64,000 nucleotides of DNA from Tenebrio molitor (taxonomy: Eukaryota > Arthropoda > Insecta > Coleoptera > Tenebrionidae). The stretch spans positions 2,542,001 through 2,606,000 of the forward strand of contig NC_091050.1 in assembly GCF_963966145.1 (NCBI RefSeq), read 5' to 3'. Shown in pieces: positions 42,401 through 51,600 of the stretch. Position numbers and translations under genes: made by a program. The notes under the pieces were generated by a model, which saw nothing but the letters and a program-made list of their open reading frames with translations, was not told where the DNA came from and ran no database searches. Each line of letters starts with the position of its first letter. Position 1 is the first letter of the stretch.

Positions 42401-44040
42401 TGTTAGTTCCTAACTGAAAACGCTTTGTGGGCTTCTTAGTCAGGCAAAAGGTTAATATAAAAAAGTTGTGCATTTTTGTGTTTTTAGGTTGTTCATTTTT
42501 TGAATTTGACGTAGGTATGTAACAGAGCATTCAGTACTTTCCGAAAACGTGCCCACCAATGACTACGAAATAGCATGGACAGTCCGAAATCTCTTAAAAA
42601 TTAAAATCAATTGGAAAAATATAACACAAATATTAATGACAAATGTTCAAGATTCGATTTTTTCGACCAACAAGGCCATCAAATTAAATCCTTGAAAATT
42701 TGGCGGTGTCTACTTTTCTGAAAACACTAATTTTACATTTTCCTGGCTCTCCATAAAAAGACGAAAAGTAACTCCGACTAACTACTAGGTTAAACAGTAC
42801 CTACACATTTGCAAGCTTTCATACGCACAACGTAATGAGAGGCGGAACAACAAAATTACAACCGCAATTGCCCTCCAGTGCTTCAACTTTTTTCTTTATC
42901 TTCTTTCATCGATTGGTTTTCAGTGTACAATTCGAATTGTGCCAATAAATGTATTTCAGTAGGTGTTACTTTAGACATGAATTGAATTTGTTTCGGTAAC
43001 CAAAATTTTCGTACCCTCTAATTTGATTACAAACGAAAAAAAATCATCGAACACGTGTCGAAGCGAAAATTATATGTGTTTTGTGTTCATCACAGAACAG
43101 TCTAGACATATGTATAAGAACCACTCGTGAGTAGATGACAAAAAATGCACCATTCATGTTGCATAATGTTTGCATTTACGTAGGACAGGTTGTTGGAGCA
43201 AAGTTGTATTTATGCATTCATGATGTGTGACTGCGTTGCTTCCTGCATTGGTTATCGGCACGATGACGTAATAATTCCAGGCGTTAAACTGTTTTTTTGC
43301 AGCTTTGCAACTTTGTACATATGTAATTATTTTCTACGGCCGTTTTTGTCAAAGAATGTACCGTATGGTCAAGCAGATTTGGCCGTGAAGAACAAAAACC
43401 CCATCTTAGATCGAGCCGTGCTTGTTGTCTTTAAATTACTGGGAACCAAAAAAATCAACTGTAAAATGCAGTTAACGCTTTAATGCTTTAATTGATTCCG
43501 GAGTATTGAACAACAAATCTGTTCGATTGGAGAGATTCTGACGCCCGACTAATGTTTGCAGGCGCAGTACTTGATCTTCGAGAAAATGAGAGAAGAAGGT
43601 TTCGTAGCTGGATCTGATGATGTCAGATTAACGGTGGAAATAATGGTTCCTAGTTCACAAGTTGGACGCATCATCGGCAAAGGAGGTCAAAATGTGCGCG
43701 AATTACAACGCGTAACCGGCAGCGTGATCAAACTGCCGGAACAGGGTTCTTCTCCTCAAGAGGACGAAACAACGGTGCATATCATTGGACCATTTTTCAG
43801 TGTTCAAGTAAGCTTCTAGTCGACAACAAAAATAACAATCGCAATTCGCTGTTGTGTTTTCAGTCAGCGCAACGTCGCATCCGTGCCATGGTATTGCAAT
43901 CAGTAGTGCCTCTTCAGGGAAGACCGCGCCAACAACGCCAACCCAAAGACCCCAGCCAATCAGAAGCTGCCGCGTTGGAGCCGCAACCACAACAACAACA
44001 GCAGCAGCCGCAACAACAACAACAACAACAACAACAGTAA
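6421..44040 (+). CDS. Imp: IGF2 mRNA-binding protein Imp, long form with RRM1
   Basis: Cytoplasmic RNA-binding protein that controls localisation, stability and translation of target mRNAs. Exons read from the sequence: 6421-6634, 8235-8295, 9993-10049, 39875-40045, 40157-40331, 40404-40606, 40678-40985, 41070-41356, 43562-43807, 43864-44040. All introns are GT-AG, phases agree throughout, and the sum is 1899 nt (632 residues). RRM1 has RNP2 LYIGNL (17-22) and RNP1 GGYAFVDC (50-57). RRM2 starts near residue 115 (KIIISNL). The KH loops are GRQG (232-235), GKGG (312-315), GTKG (445-448) and GKGG (531-534). The C-terminus is poly-Q, like the prion-like tail of Drosophila Imp. Exons 2 and 3 are tiny. 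Met14 (MSKLYIGNL) is a possible alternative start. The family identification is very secure. Confidence 0.95.
6635..9992. other. Imp introns 1 and 2 (around exon 2)
   Basis: Intron 1 (6635-8234) and intron 2 (8296-9992) flank the 61-bp exon 2. Intron 1 begins with a GC-richer 500 bp (6640-7190). In intron 2, 9230-9700 is GC-richer and CpG-dense compared with its AT-rich surroundings. Neither has an exon I can support. Minus-strand open frames at 8726-9188 match nothing I know. Confidence 0.6.
12209..12296. repeat. Short palindromic MITE-like element
   Basis: Ends TAGAAAATG...GCAAGTG and CACAAGTGC...CATTTTCTA form an imperfect inverted repeat around a GC-rich core (GAGGCGTCAGCCGAGGCGCC). The structure resembles the palindromic element at 20309-20457. 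Confidence 0.4.
12546..12685 (+). repeat. Dispersed repeat A, copy 2
   Basis: Direct copy of the 1753-1889 element, with the same TGTTCGACA-type left end and a degraded right end (GCTCGTAGAACAA). It lies in Imp intron 3. Confidence 0.6.
15590..16237 (+). promoter_or_regulatory. Probable promoter and 5' UTR of the short Imp form
   Basis: A GC-rich stretch (15630-15715, with G runs and GGCGCGCC) lies just upstream of the alternative first coding exon. From 15840 to 16237 the sequence is a plausible 5' UTR ending TCTCAAC before the ATG. No splice acceptor precedes the ATG, which supports a true first exon. No TATA box was recognised. Confidence 0.45.
16238..44040 (+). CDS. Imp: Imp, short form from an alternative first exon (no RRM1)
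   Basis: A 74-bp exon (16238-16311) starts at an ATG, encodes an acidic leader beginning MEKFQEQQDPDDQDQ, and ends at a strong donor AG|GTGAGA in phase 2. That is the phase required by Imp exon 4 (39875), so the leader joins RRM2 through a serine codon. With exons 4-10 the total is 1641 nt, or 546 residues: RRM2, KH1-KH4 and poly-Q, but no RRM1. The same downstream exons serve both forms, so choice of promoter would decide whether RRM1 is present. An RRM1-less form agrees with descriptions of Drosophila Imp as lacking the canonical N-terminal RRM. The exon call rests on start, phase, donor and composition; no transcript was available. Confidence 0.8.
18559..18930. mobile_element. MITE with 32-bp terminal inverted repeats
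   Basis: The ends 18559-18590 and 18899-18930 are reverse complements over 32 bp with one mismatch. They start GTACTATG and contain GGCCACAAAATTTTGGCC. The element is 372 bp with no transposase. Superfamily is not assigned because no clear target duplication is visible. Confidence 0.85.
19863..20235. mobile_element. MITE, 373 bp, long imperfect inverted ends
   Basis: The left end ATATCGCGCGTTCAAATG is mirrored at the right end, ending CATTTGAACGTGCGATAT. Weaker pairing continues about 45 bp inward. There is no coding capacity. Confidence 0.8.
20309..20457. repeat. Palindromic MITE-like element
   Basis: The two halves pair imperfectly over about 45 bp. The inner arms GTCTTTTTGTGCT and AGCACAAAAAGAC are perfect, and the outer arms share AATAGTA..AT.TCATT. 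The loop contains a GC-richer segment around GAGACGAAGTCGAGG. Confidence 0.65.
24813..24942. repeat. Tandem pair of small hairpins
   Basis: A hairpin CTTCATTCATG...CATGAATGAAG at 24813 recurs, slightly degraded, at 24907. Each is followed by GAAGAAT and a similar AT-rich spacer, giving a direct duplication with a period of about 94 bp. Confidence 0.7.
25137..25507. mobile_element. MITE, about 371 bp
   Basis: The left end CAAAACTGCCTTCCCAGAGA pairs with the right end TCTCTGGGGAGGCAGTTCTTG at about 20 of 22 positions. There is no coding capacity. Confidence 0.6.
25946..26181. mobile_element. Tc1/mariner-type MITE, perfect 26-bp inverted ends, TA target
   Basis: Both ends start CAGTTGCGGAATTAAAA and are perfect reverse complements for 26 bp. 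The element is flanked on each side by TA (25944-25945 and 26182-26183), the target duplication of the Tc1/mariner superfamily. At 236 bp it has no transposase. Confidence 0.85.
26238..26345 (+). repeat. Partial copy of the 3270-3360 repeat
   Basis: Shares TTTTGGTTTTCCTCTTTTGT, TCTCAAAACTATT and AAATGTCGAAGTG.CGTAAATAT with the hairpin region at 3270-3360. The complementary right arm is absent, so this copy cannot fold into the long hairpin. It begins 57 bp after the Tc1-type MITE at 25946-26181. Confidence 0.65.
29965..30110 (-). repeat. Dispersed repeat B, copy 2
   Basis: Inverted copy of 3484-3640, with the shared words read on the minus strand. It lies in Imp intron 3, about 26 kb from copy 1. 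Confidence 0.7.
31662..31826. repeat. Possible pogo-like MITE remnant
   Basis: CAGTAAACCTCTGAAAAACG at the left, CTCTCAATAACGGCCAC in the middle and GTGGCCGCTATTGAGAG near the right form related inverted words. Pogo/Tigger ends often have a CAGT..CCTCT.. pattern, but the right outer end is not clear. Confidence 0.35.
36470..36861 (-). mobile_element. Internally deleted Tc1-like element with transposase remnant
   Basis: Ends CAGTTAATTTCAAAATTAT and its reverse complement bound a 392-bp element flanked by TA on both sides (36468-36469, 36862-36863), the Tc1/mariner signature. Inside, a minus-strand frame from the ATG at 36763 to a stop at 36623 keeps 46 codons. It starts MPNLTENAKVLILSKLEDGW and runs into RRVAHYY-IAKSTVQRIK, the paired-like helix-turn-helix that begins Tc1-family transposases. 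The DDE catalytic part is missing, so the element is nonautonomous and derives by internal deletion from a full-length relative. Confidence 0.88.
36623..36763 (-). pseudogene. Tc1-like transposase, N-terminal DNA-binding remnant
   Basis: Forty-six codons of intact frame carry a helix-turn-helix (ILSKLEDGWSIRRVA...STVQRIK) typical of Tc1/mariner transposase N-termini. It is truncated by a stop soon after the first helix-turn-helix, and no acidic catalytic triad remains. It lies within the 36470-36861 element, which carries the matching inverted ends. Confidence 0.8.
36910..37087. mobile_element. hAT-type MITE with 8-bp target duplication
   Basis: The left end CAAGGGCGTAGCAA is the reverse complement of the right end TTGCTACGCCTTTG (one mismatch). 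The element is 178 bp and is flanked by an exact 8-bp direct duplication GTTATTAT (36902-36909, 37088-37095), as expected for hAT transposons. The interior has repeated GGGGTGGGCC words, as in widespread hAT elements with GGGGCGTAGC-type ends. Confidence 0.9.
37633..37728. repeat. Perfect 44-bp inverted repeat, 8-nt loop
   Basis: Arms 37633-37676 and 37685-37728 are exact reverse complements, including a 10-base A run matched by a 10-base T run. The loop is AAGTGATG. It lies in Imp intron 3 and no flanking target duplication was seen. Confidence 0.95.
41357..43561. other. 2.2-kb Imp intron between KH3 and KH4 exons
   Basis: AT-rich intron. Nothing that looks like an extra exon with matching phase was found. 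A 97-codon open frame ending at 43483 is not flanked by good splice sites. Confidence 0.7.
43990..44040 (+). repeat. CAA/CAG repeat coding the Imp poly-Q tail
   Basis: A run of CAA and CAG codons, broken by two CCG/CCA prolines, ends directly at the TAA. It encodes the glutamine-rich C-terminus of Imp. Mixed CAA/CAG usage should make it less unstable than a pure repeat. Its antisense reading gives a meaningless valine/alanine run. Confidence 0.9.
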
Positions 44041-44545
44041 CGCCAGCTAGCAACGTTCACTGCCCTGTGCATGGGTTTATTCATACCCTATTGTACATTA
44101 ACATCTCGAGGCCTTCCACTAATGCAATATCATCCTTCCAGTCTTAGTCAAGCGTGAGTGTCGTCGTCGCGTGTTGCCGCCTGCCATCGCCGAACACACC
44201 TTTTTCACGAATATCCGGATTTGAACTGTGCGCGAATCCGTGTGTCGTTTAAAAAAAAGTATAACATCGTCTCATCAACAATATTACCATTGTGTGAACC
44301 GCGAAATACCTCAAGCAAGTGCATTTTTATAACAGTGCTTTATTGGCGAAACGTCCATTCTGTTTTGTTCGATGATTATTGAACTGCTGGAGTTTATTTA
44401 TTGAAGGAAAATGCTTTTAACGTTTCTTTTAAACAAGCCATTGATTTAATTCCCAATACAATTTTGAAACAAGTTGATTTCTAGTGGAAAGTTTAGAGAA
44501 GGAATTGGAATACGGTATGGTAAACTGTGTGCCCAACATTACAAT

Positions 44546-44553
44546 CTACCTCA
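44546..44553 (+). promoter_or_regulatory. let-7 8-mer site in Imp 3' UTR
   Basis: CTACCTCA is the exact complement of let-7 positions 2-8 plus the A opposite position 1. It lies 506 nt after the Imp stop codon. A weaker 7-mer-A1 site, TACCTCA, is at 44307-44313. Imp/IGF2BP mRNAs are known let-7 targets in flies and mammals. Confidence 0.7.
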
Positions 44554-45445
44554 ATTAATCAAAATAAAGTTAGATTTTTATAGCCATAGTAAATTTCCGT
44601 TGAAAGAACAGCAACCAACCACATTAACCTCATCAAATAACAGCAGTGTTTTTTTTCTTCTATTACGCAGATTGTTAATTAATATGTACACAAACTACCT
44701 GAAGCAAGGACTACCAAAGATGAAAACCATGATTGTAAGAGTTGACATGAACGGCGTTGTTGAAGTATTGTTTATTGTTCATGCGTCATACTTCACTGGA
44801 TTTTGACCGCTCACACTCGCCCGAACCCGAACTATCGACAAATTCTTCGTTATCGCAAAAACCAAATTAAAAAAAAAGAAGAAATCAACCGAGAAACAAA
44901 CATCAAAGACATAATACGCAATTTAGTCAGGACAAAAAGAGCAGTCACCGTTATCCATCTGAAGAGTCCCACTTAAAACTAGCACTACATCAAAAACAAA
45001 GGCGAAAGTTCCTCTGCAGAGTACCAGTGGCGGAGGATGCAGGATCAGAAAGACAACAACAAACGGACAGAGGTGTATCTCTTGCATCCTTTGCGCACGT
45101 TGTTAACGTGGCTGTTGTTATATTCAAGTGTGAATGAATGTGAAAACAAGAGCTTTAATAAGAAAAATTCGATAATATAATGCGAAATTGTTGTGCGTGT
45201 CGGTTATGTGATTGATGATGCGTTTGATTAAGCGAGGCGACTCCACCAACGGAGACTTGTCACACCAGCGCACACCGTTCAAGGATAGCGTGCGTAAAGG
45301 GTGGAGCGGCTCGCCGCGTGCAACGATCGTTTAATTATTACTATTTGAAAAAGAAACTGTTAATCAAAGTGTGCATGTGAAAGACATTTTTAAAAATATT
45401 GTAATATTATTGTTAGGAGATTGTTAAAATAATGTTTGAATATAA

Positions 45446-45515
45446 GCGGGGTCGGACACATCCCCCTGCGATTATTATTTGTTTATTATTAGGAGTGGAG
45501 GGTGTGTTCGACCGC
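45446..45515 (+). other. Strong hairpin in the probable Imp 3' UTR
   Basis: GCGG..TCGGACACA.CCCCC (45446-45466) pairs with GGAGG.TGTGTTCGACCGC (45496-45515), with a two-base bulge and one G-U pair. The long stem stands in otherwise AT-rich sequence. Confidence 0.6.
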
Positions 45516-45563
45516 TCACGTGATTGTTGCTGAATTATTATAATACCAGATAGGACAGCTGCT

Positions 45564-45596
45564 GCGGCCCTGCTACCTTGCGTCAAGGTCGGCCGC
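45564..45596 (+). other. GC-rich two-part hairpin in the probable Imp 3' UTR
   Basis: Outer stem GCGGCC/GGCCGC and inner stem ACCTTG/CAAGGT enclose a CGT triloop, with one side bulged. It lies 48 nt after the preceding hairpin. Confidence 0.6.
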
Positions 45597-47659
45597 GCCC
45601 CTGATAGTACAAACTCGGGAGGTATAGATTGGGCCTAAGAGCCCCCGGTTTAGTCCGGACTTGTAAAAAATATTTTTGATAAAAACTGTTTGTTGGGGAG
45701 GATATTTTTTTGTTAGATTTTTTAAAAAATAATGAATATAGCGGGGTCGCTATTTTAAAAATTGTGAAAAAATGGATATATTATTATATGAATATATATT
45801 TATTAATTATGTATAAAAAATTTAAAGAATTTAAATTATTTGTACAGATTTATAAGTGTGCCAAAGTGCGAGGATGTTACCAGAAAGCTGTATTTATTTA
45901 TTAATGAAAAAGTTAGACTGTTCAAGGGTTCATGTATTTATAAATAACAACTGGCAGTCATCGGTTCAGCACTTACGCCCCCATTACATTCGGGAACTGT
46001 TTCACACACCGCGCGAACGATGTAATGTTTTTTTTTTCTTTTTTTAAACTATTTCGGACACAATCATGCAATCGTACAAAACGAATCGCTCGAAAGTACA
46101 AAGTCTAGTTCAAAATTAACCGAAATCTGTAATTACTTATACCATCCAACTGGTCGATCCATTTATTTCACACAAAGCATCTAACAACATCAAAAATCTA
46201 ACGCATTTCATTCGTGACGATTATTATTTCTCTACTCTGTTGCAAAATTGTTACAAAACATATTCGGACTATAACAATCCCCCCCCCCCTAAAAAAAAAA
46301 AACAAAAGAGAAAACGACACAAGTCATAGATCGATTCTTAAAAAGAAAATTCCATCCATCAGACCATCAGACATGACCAAGAAAAAACTTCCGCAGAAAG
46401 ATTACATTTAGAATTTCGCTGGTACACAGGCGTGCCTCGTGACGACCGTTGTAAAATTTGATCTCTCGATGCGAAAATGACGGCAGAACGTTGTTCGTTA
46501 GTGTTTTAACTTGTGACGTTTTCAGTTTTAGAACCGAACCTCGTGACGAATCGAGTTTGTAGCCGTTCACTTGGATCTCCCTGTGTCCAGACGAGTCTCT
46601 TTCAAGTCAGCCGAATCCGACCCACTAGTCAAAGAGACATACGTAAAGTTATTAAAAAATAATTAAATAAAAGAAAAACGATGTGTGCGCATACAGGTCT
46701 TAAGCTTCAACACAACTAGACTAAAACCGACCCATTAGTCGATTCCATGTAATGCTTACGTTTATTGTTAGCAACTGATCAATCGGTAAATCAATTGATT
46801 ATATTAAAGAGAAACAAGGAAAAACACTATGTTATGGTATAAATAGTGCCTAACCAAAATCCTGCGTCGCTAAACGACTTCGATTGTGATTGTCCAGATG
46901 TCGGCAAAAGATTGCCCTGTGTTGTACTGTTCGATTTATCATATTTAGTAGGTGGCAGAGTCGTGGGCATTAATGTGTATGTGTCAAGTCAAAATACGTG
47001 TTTTTAGAGGTGACGAGGCAGTCTTTTGTGAAAATTTCCGATTTGCTTTGACGTTAATGTAAAGTAGTGAAAATTTGTCGAAATTCTTGAAGTCGTTTGG
47101 AGGCCCGGTTCTATTATTAAAAAGTATATAAAAATAGTTATAGTTTGAATTGTAATGCATTTCATAATAATTTCATTATAAGTTAATAGTTAAAAAGAAG
47201 AAAATGATTTCAAGCAAACCATTTTGAACAATGAAGAATAAAGAGAGTTGCATCTACAATAGCACGAGATGTTAATAGGGTTTACGTGAAATCAAAATCA
47301 TCCTATAGTATATAGTTAAAACCTACATGTGTAATTCTTCACCTGATGAATTTTATAGTTTGTCGTTTTTACTTGAGTGTATGATTATTTTTCAGCCACC
47401 ATAGTTGATAGTATACATGTTACAACACAATGCTGGACGGAGACTGACTGTGCAAACCAGCCGCTGTAGATTAGGTAACTTAGAAACGGATAACTGTACT
47501 ACTTCCAGCCTAAAGACGACGGCGGTACAGGTCGAGCGATGCGCCACCTGAAGGCGACTCGTCGATCTAGTCGCGGAAGCGCGTTTTGCATTGCAGTACT
47601 TTATTCACCGATACACGATTACCGTTTAGTATTGTACATTATCCGATCTAAGAAGTAAA

Positions 47660-47667
47660 CTACCTCA
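47660..47667 (+). promoter_or_regulatory. Second let-7 8-mer site
   Basis: A second exact CTACCTCA lies 3.6 kb after the Imp stop. It would be functional only if the 3' UTR reaches this far. Confidence 0.5.
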
Positions 47668-48626
47668 GTAATTAATATATTTCTATAAAATTTAATTTGT
47701 TGTTCAAGTTTTACTTTTTTCTGGGTTTCGATATAAGTTAAATTTTCTGGTGAATGCTATTTGTACAACCGAATCTTCTTATATAGTAAATAGTAAAAAA
47801 AAAGTACTTGTGTAAGTGTGCCATTCTTTTGTGAATGTTATTTGTAACTAAAAAAAAAGTTTGCTTTCGCCGATCAACATCTACAACGCAGTCCACACAT
47901 TAGCCAGCAAATGTTTTCTCTCAGGAATTATAGCTCAGGTCTTCTTGATGTTTTTCCTTATATTAAAGAGTTATTCTGATTGATTTTTGGGCTCGTCTTG
48001 CTTCCTTTTCGAAAAATAAATCAATCAGGCAGACAAGCGCGTTTCACAAACAAGAAATTTTAACATTTGTTGTTAAATGTAGATGGTGATTATTAGTAAT
48101 GTGAACTCTTCTTTTTTCATATGGCAGATGATGTAAATATCTTGATAGCTCTATGTATTTTATTGTTTATTTCCACATTCAACATTTTAATGAATTGGCA
48201 TACTTGATTCAATCGTTTGTTTGTCCATTTATTTCAGTAAATAAATAGTGTTCCCTTAATTTTTCAGCACGTTTTATTTTCTCCTTTTTCTCAATTCATA
48301 TAAATCATTTTCCCATAAAAACGATCACTCCAAATGATACGGGGAAATTATTTTCTCCCACATTTTCAAATTATCACACACATCACGTGTTAGATTTTCG
48401 CAAAATTGGATTAAACGTTTTACTAATGCGAGGATGAGACTGCCCGTCATATCCAGCGTACAGTATAATTTTCCAATTGTAACTAAATTATGCTTACTAT
48501 ATTTATGTAGTAGGATAATAGGTTGCTCAGTTGGTTTTAAGTTAGTGGTGTTCTTCGATTAGTGGACACAAGACTTAACAAAAAAAAAAAGATATCCGTG
48601 TTTCTGCAACTCATCATCATCTCGCC

Positions 48627-51600
48627 ATGAATATGGAAGAAGTTGACACCTATTTCGACATTTTTGATTATATTGTTTTTGCAGCGATGTTAATAGTGTC
48701 TTCGTGGATCGGCGTTTATTTCGCATTTTTTGCCAAAATCAAGCAAAACACCACTTCGCAGTATCTCATGGGGGGCAAGACGATGGGAATATTTCCTATA
48801 TCCATGTCGCTAATAGCGAGGTAAAATATTAAGATTAATTATGCGTTCATTTCTTTTTCTATTTTTTTCCACCGTAAATGTCATCTGAAACGTGTTGTGT
48901 AAATGCAATGCTGAAAATAAAATATCATCGCTTTCAGACAATATAACGTCCACGTGTCTTCTTCCGATTTTAATATGGCGGAAGACTTGTGTGACGACAT
49001 ATATTCTTCATTGTAACTAGGCTGTGGCTTAAGATAGTCGCGACAGCGATGTTGGTGGTAATTTACAATTTTATTAACCAATTGATGTCATCGGTAACGT
49101 CACTCACCTTGCACCCTATTTTGGATCACCCTTTCCGTGTTCAAGGTCACGATCTCTGGAAAATCGTGGAAACAATCATATAATCATTGTTTCTTCCTGA
49201 TTAATTTTGTTATTGTCACATTTATCTTTCCTCAAAGTAATTTTTCTCCCGAAATTCACTTTCATTTTTAATCTCTAACCGCTCAACGTTGAGCTAAACT
49301 CAACTAGCTTCTGTTACCACCATCACATTTCTCACCGTTCAATGAATTACAACTTGTTACTTCATTTGCTGAACCTGTGAATCGTAATCTGTCCAGTAAT
49401 CACATCTTTCGTCGTCACAAACTCGCTTCGACGAAAAACGATCACTGAAAATGTCACAAACTCGACTTCTCTCCCTTTTTTCTGAACTTTGCCGAGCATC
49501 ACTTTTTCTGCATTTTATCTGAACCAAAGAGGATTCTTGTCTTCTTCACACTCGCGACAATAGTCATCTCTTCACACTCGCGAAAATAGTCATCCTTTCA
49601 CACTCGCGTGAATAGTCATCCTTCACACTCGCGACAATAGTGATCCCTTCACACTCGCGACAATAGTCATCCCTTCACACTCGCGACGATTATCATCCCT
49701 TCACACTCGTGACAATAGTCATCTCTTCACACTCGCGACAATAGTCATCTCTTCAGACTCGCGAAAATAGTCATCCTTTCACACTCGCGAGAATAGTCAT
49801 CCTCCACACTCGTGACAATAGTGATCCCTTCACACTCGCGACAATAGTCATCCCTTCACACTCGCGACGATTGTCATCCCTTCACACTCGCGACAATAGT
49901 CATCCCTTGACTTTAATCGCCACAAAAGTCATCACTTTCCACTTGCAACGGCCGGATGCACTTTCACCTCTTATAAGCGATCGTGCCTCAGGACACCTGT
50001 TCCCCGTCTCAGTCTACACAACTCATCACTTCATCAATCATCACAATCAACTTTGTTTTTCTTTTTCTCTATGCACCCAGTTTTTTTTTTATATAAAATT
50101 TTAGCGTTTTAGCAAAAAGAATGACACAAGCCAATTGTAGTTTTATGTCTATATTATTTTGAAATCTCTTAGCTATGTAGCGACATGAAAAAAAATGAGC
50201 AGTAACTTCTATTTTTTGTCGGAAACGAAAAAACTCCGGGGAATTCTAAGTCGTTAATCATGAGTACCACTCGTTCGTTTCTACAAGAAATGCAACAAAT
50301 GTAAACAATAACTCGTTCCTCAATCACATTTAGTTGAAGCTGAACAGAACATTGATCATTAACAGGTTGATCAGATTTAACAAATCTGTAACACAAGCTT
50401 ATTTAATGTTCGACTCTTTCTTAGATTTAGAACCAAAATTATTGCAAGGGTTGAATATGTCAAAAAACTGTTGACTGTGTTTTTTTGTTACGATCAAACA
50501 ATCGGTTGTGGCAGTTTGAAATGACCTTTTTAATAAATTCGCTCCATCCAATGGTTCATCGTTTAATGAATTATCGTCGTCCTCACCCAATTCGTTCCCG
50601 TGCAAGAACACATTTTCCAGTTTGGTTATAAATTTCAATTCGTACAAGTTGTGAAAAGCCCAGGCCCTCAACACCATGAAAACTTTCATCTTGAAACAAT
50701 CTTTGTCTTGAGTATGGGTGAATTCCTTGTAAGTTCTGTGGAACTGTTTGAAGATATCGAAGAAAATTTCCGAATTGGCTTCGTTCAAGTCCGTGCGAAT
50801 CTGTTTTGTTCTGCAGTTGTACAAAATGTCAGAGAGCAGATACAGTCTTGCGGTTTTCTTCACCGGATTCGTCGCCGGATTTTTAAAAGAATCTACGAGA
50901 ATCTCCAGAACATCACCGATGGCGTTCGAGTGATTCACACAAAAAACCATGACATTAGCAATTGAGCTTCTCGAGATGGTCAAATTTTTGATCAAATAAA
51001 TCAACCGATTGGTTTGTGTTTCTGACAGATTCGCGTTTTCCTTTCTATTCGGCGAGATCAGCTCTTTGGGCATTCCTTCTCTGTAGTTCGGAGCGGTGGG
51101 TGGCACCCAAATCGAGCCATTCTTGTACATTCTGAACGGCTTCATCGACCAAGAGTTTTTTGGATCGCCGTTCAATATCGAATACAGCTTCCACCGGTAG
51201 TAGGTGTGGGCGGGAGTCTGGAACTCAGACAGGAAGTTGAAATCCGGGTTTTCCGCCTCGACGTTCATGATCGTGGCTTCGAACTCCGGCCCTTCGCGCA
51301 CCACAAACTCGATCATTCTGTGTATTATCATCAAGAGATTCCTGTCGAAGGGGATCGTCACTTTGATGACGGCGTTCGGCAGGAGCTTGTCGTCGAATTC
51401 CGCCGCGGGCTTCGTTTCGCGGTCGTACGTTTGGGCGTTGAAGGGTAGTCCCGAGGGCGGAGGAGGCGAATACAACTTGTACAATTCGGGAGGGATGTGT
51501 ACCGGGTGTGCGGGGATTTTCACCGACTTGCCCCAGTTGATCCGCATGTGCTCGTAATTCTTGAGGCCGATCAAGGCTCGTTCCGCGTCGGTTCTGCTCA

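Larger units (their letters stand above)
44041..48626 (+). other. Imp 3' UTR and intergenic DNA to the symporter
   Basis: No coding gene is supported here. Patches are GC-richer and structured (45440-45660, 46400-46620, 47450-47600), which fits a long 3' UTR. Possible poly(A) signals AATAAA occur at 44563, 46666 and 47237. Two perfect let-7 8-mer sites (44546, 47660) argue that the UTR may run to about 47.7 kb. A homopolymer C run followed by A lies near 46270. The symporter promoter should lie near 48.4-48.6 kb, where I see no TATA box. Confidence 0.55.

Noticed and set aside
43703..44053. Minus-strand frame with a long valine/alanine run
   Set aside because: Antisense reading of the CAA/CAG repeat of Imp.
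44474..44806. 110-codon frame after Imp
   Set aside because: Begins on a non-ATG codon and matches nothing; it lies in the probable 3' UTR.
49545..49906. CRISPR-like array of 26-bp repeats
   Set aside because: Units are head to tail with no spacers, in a eukaryotic intron; it is a minisatellite.
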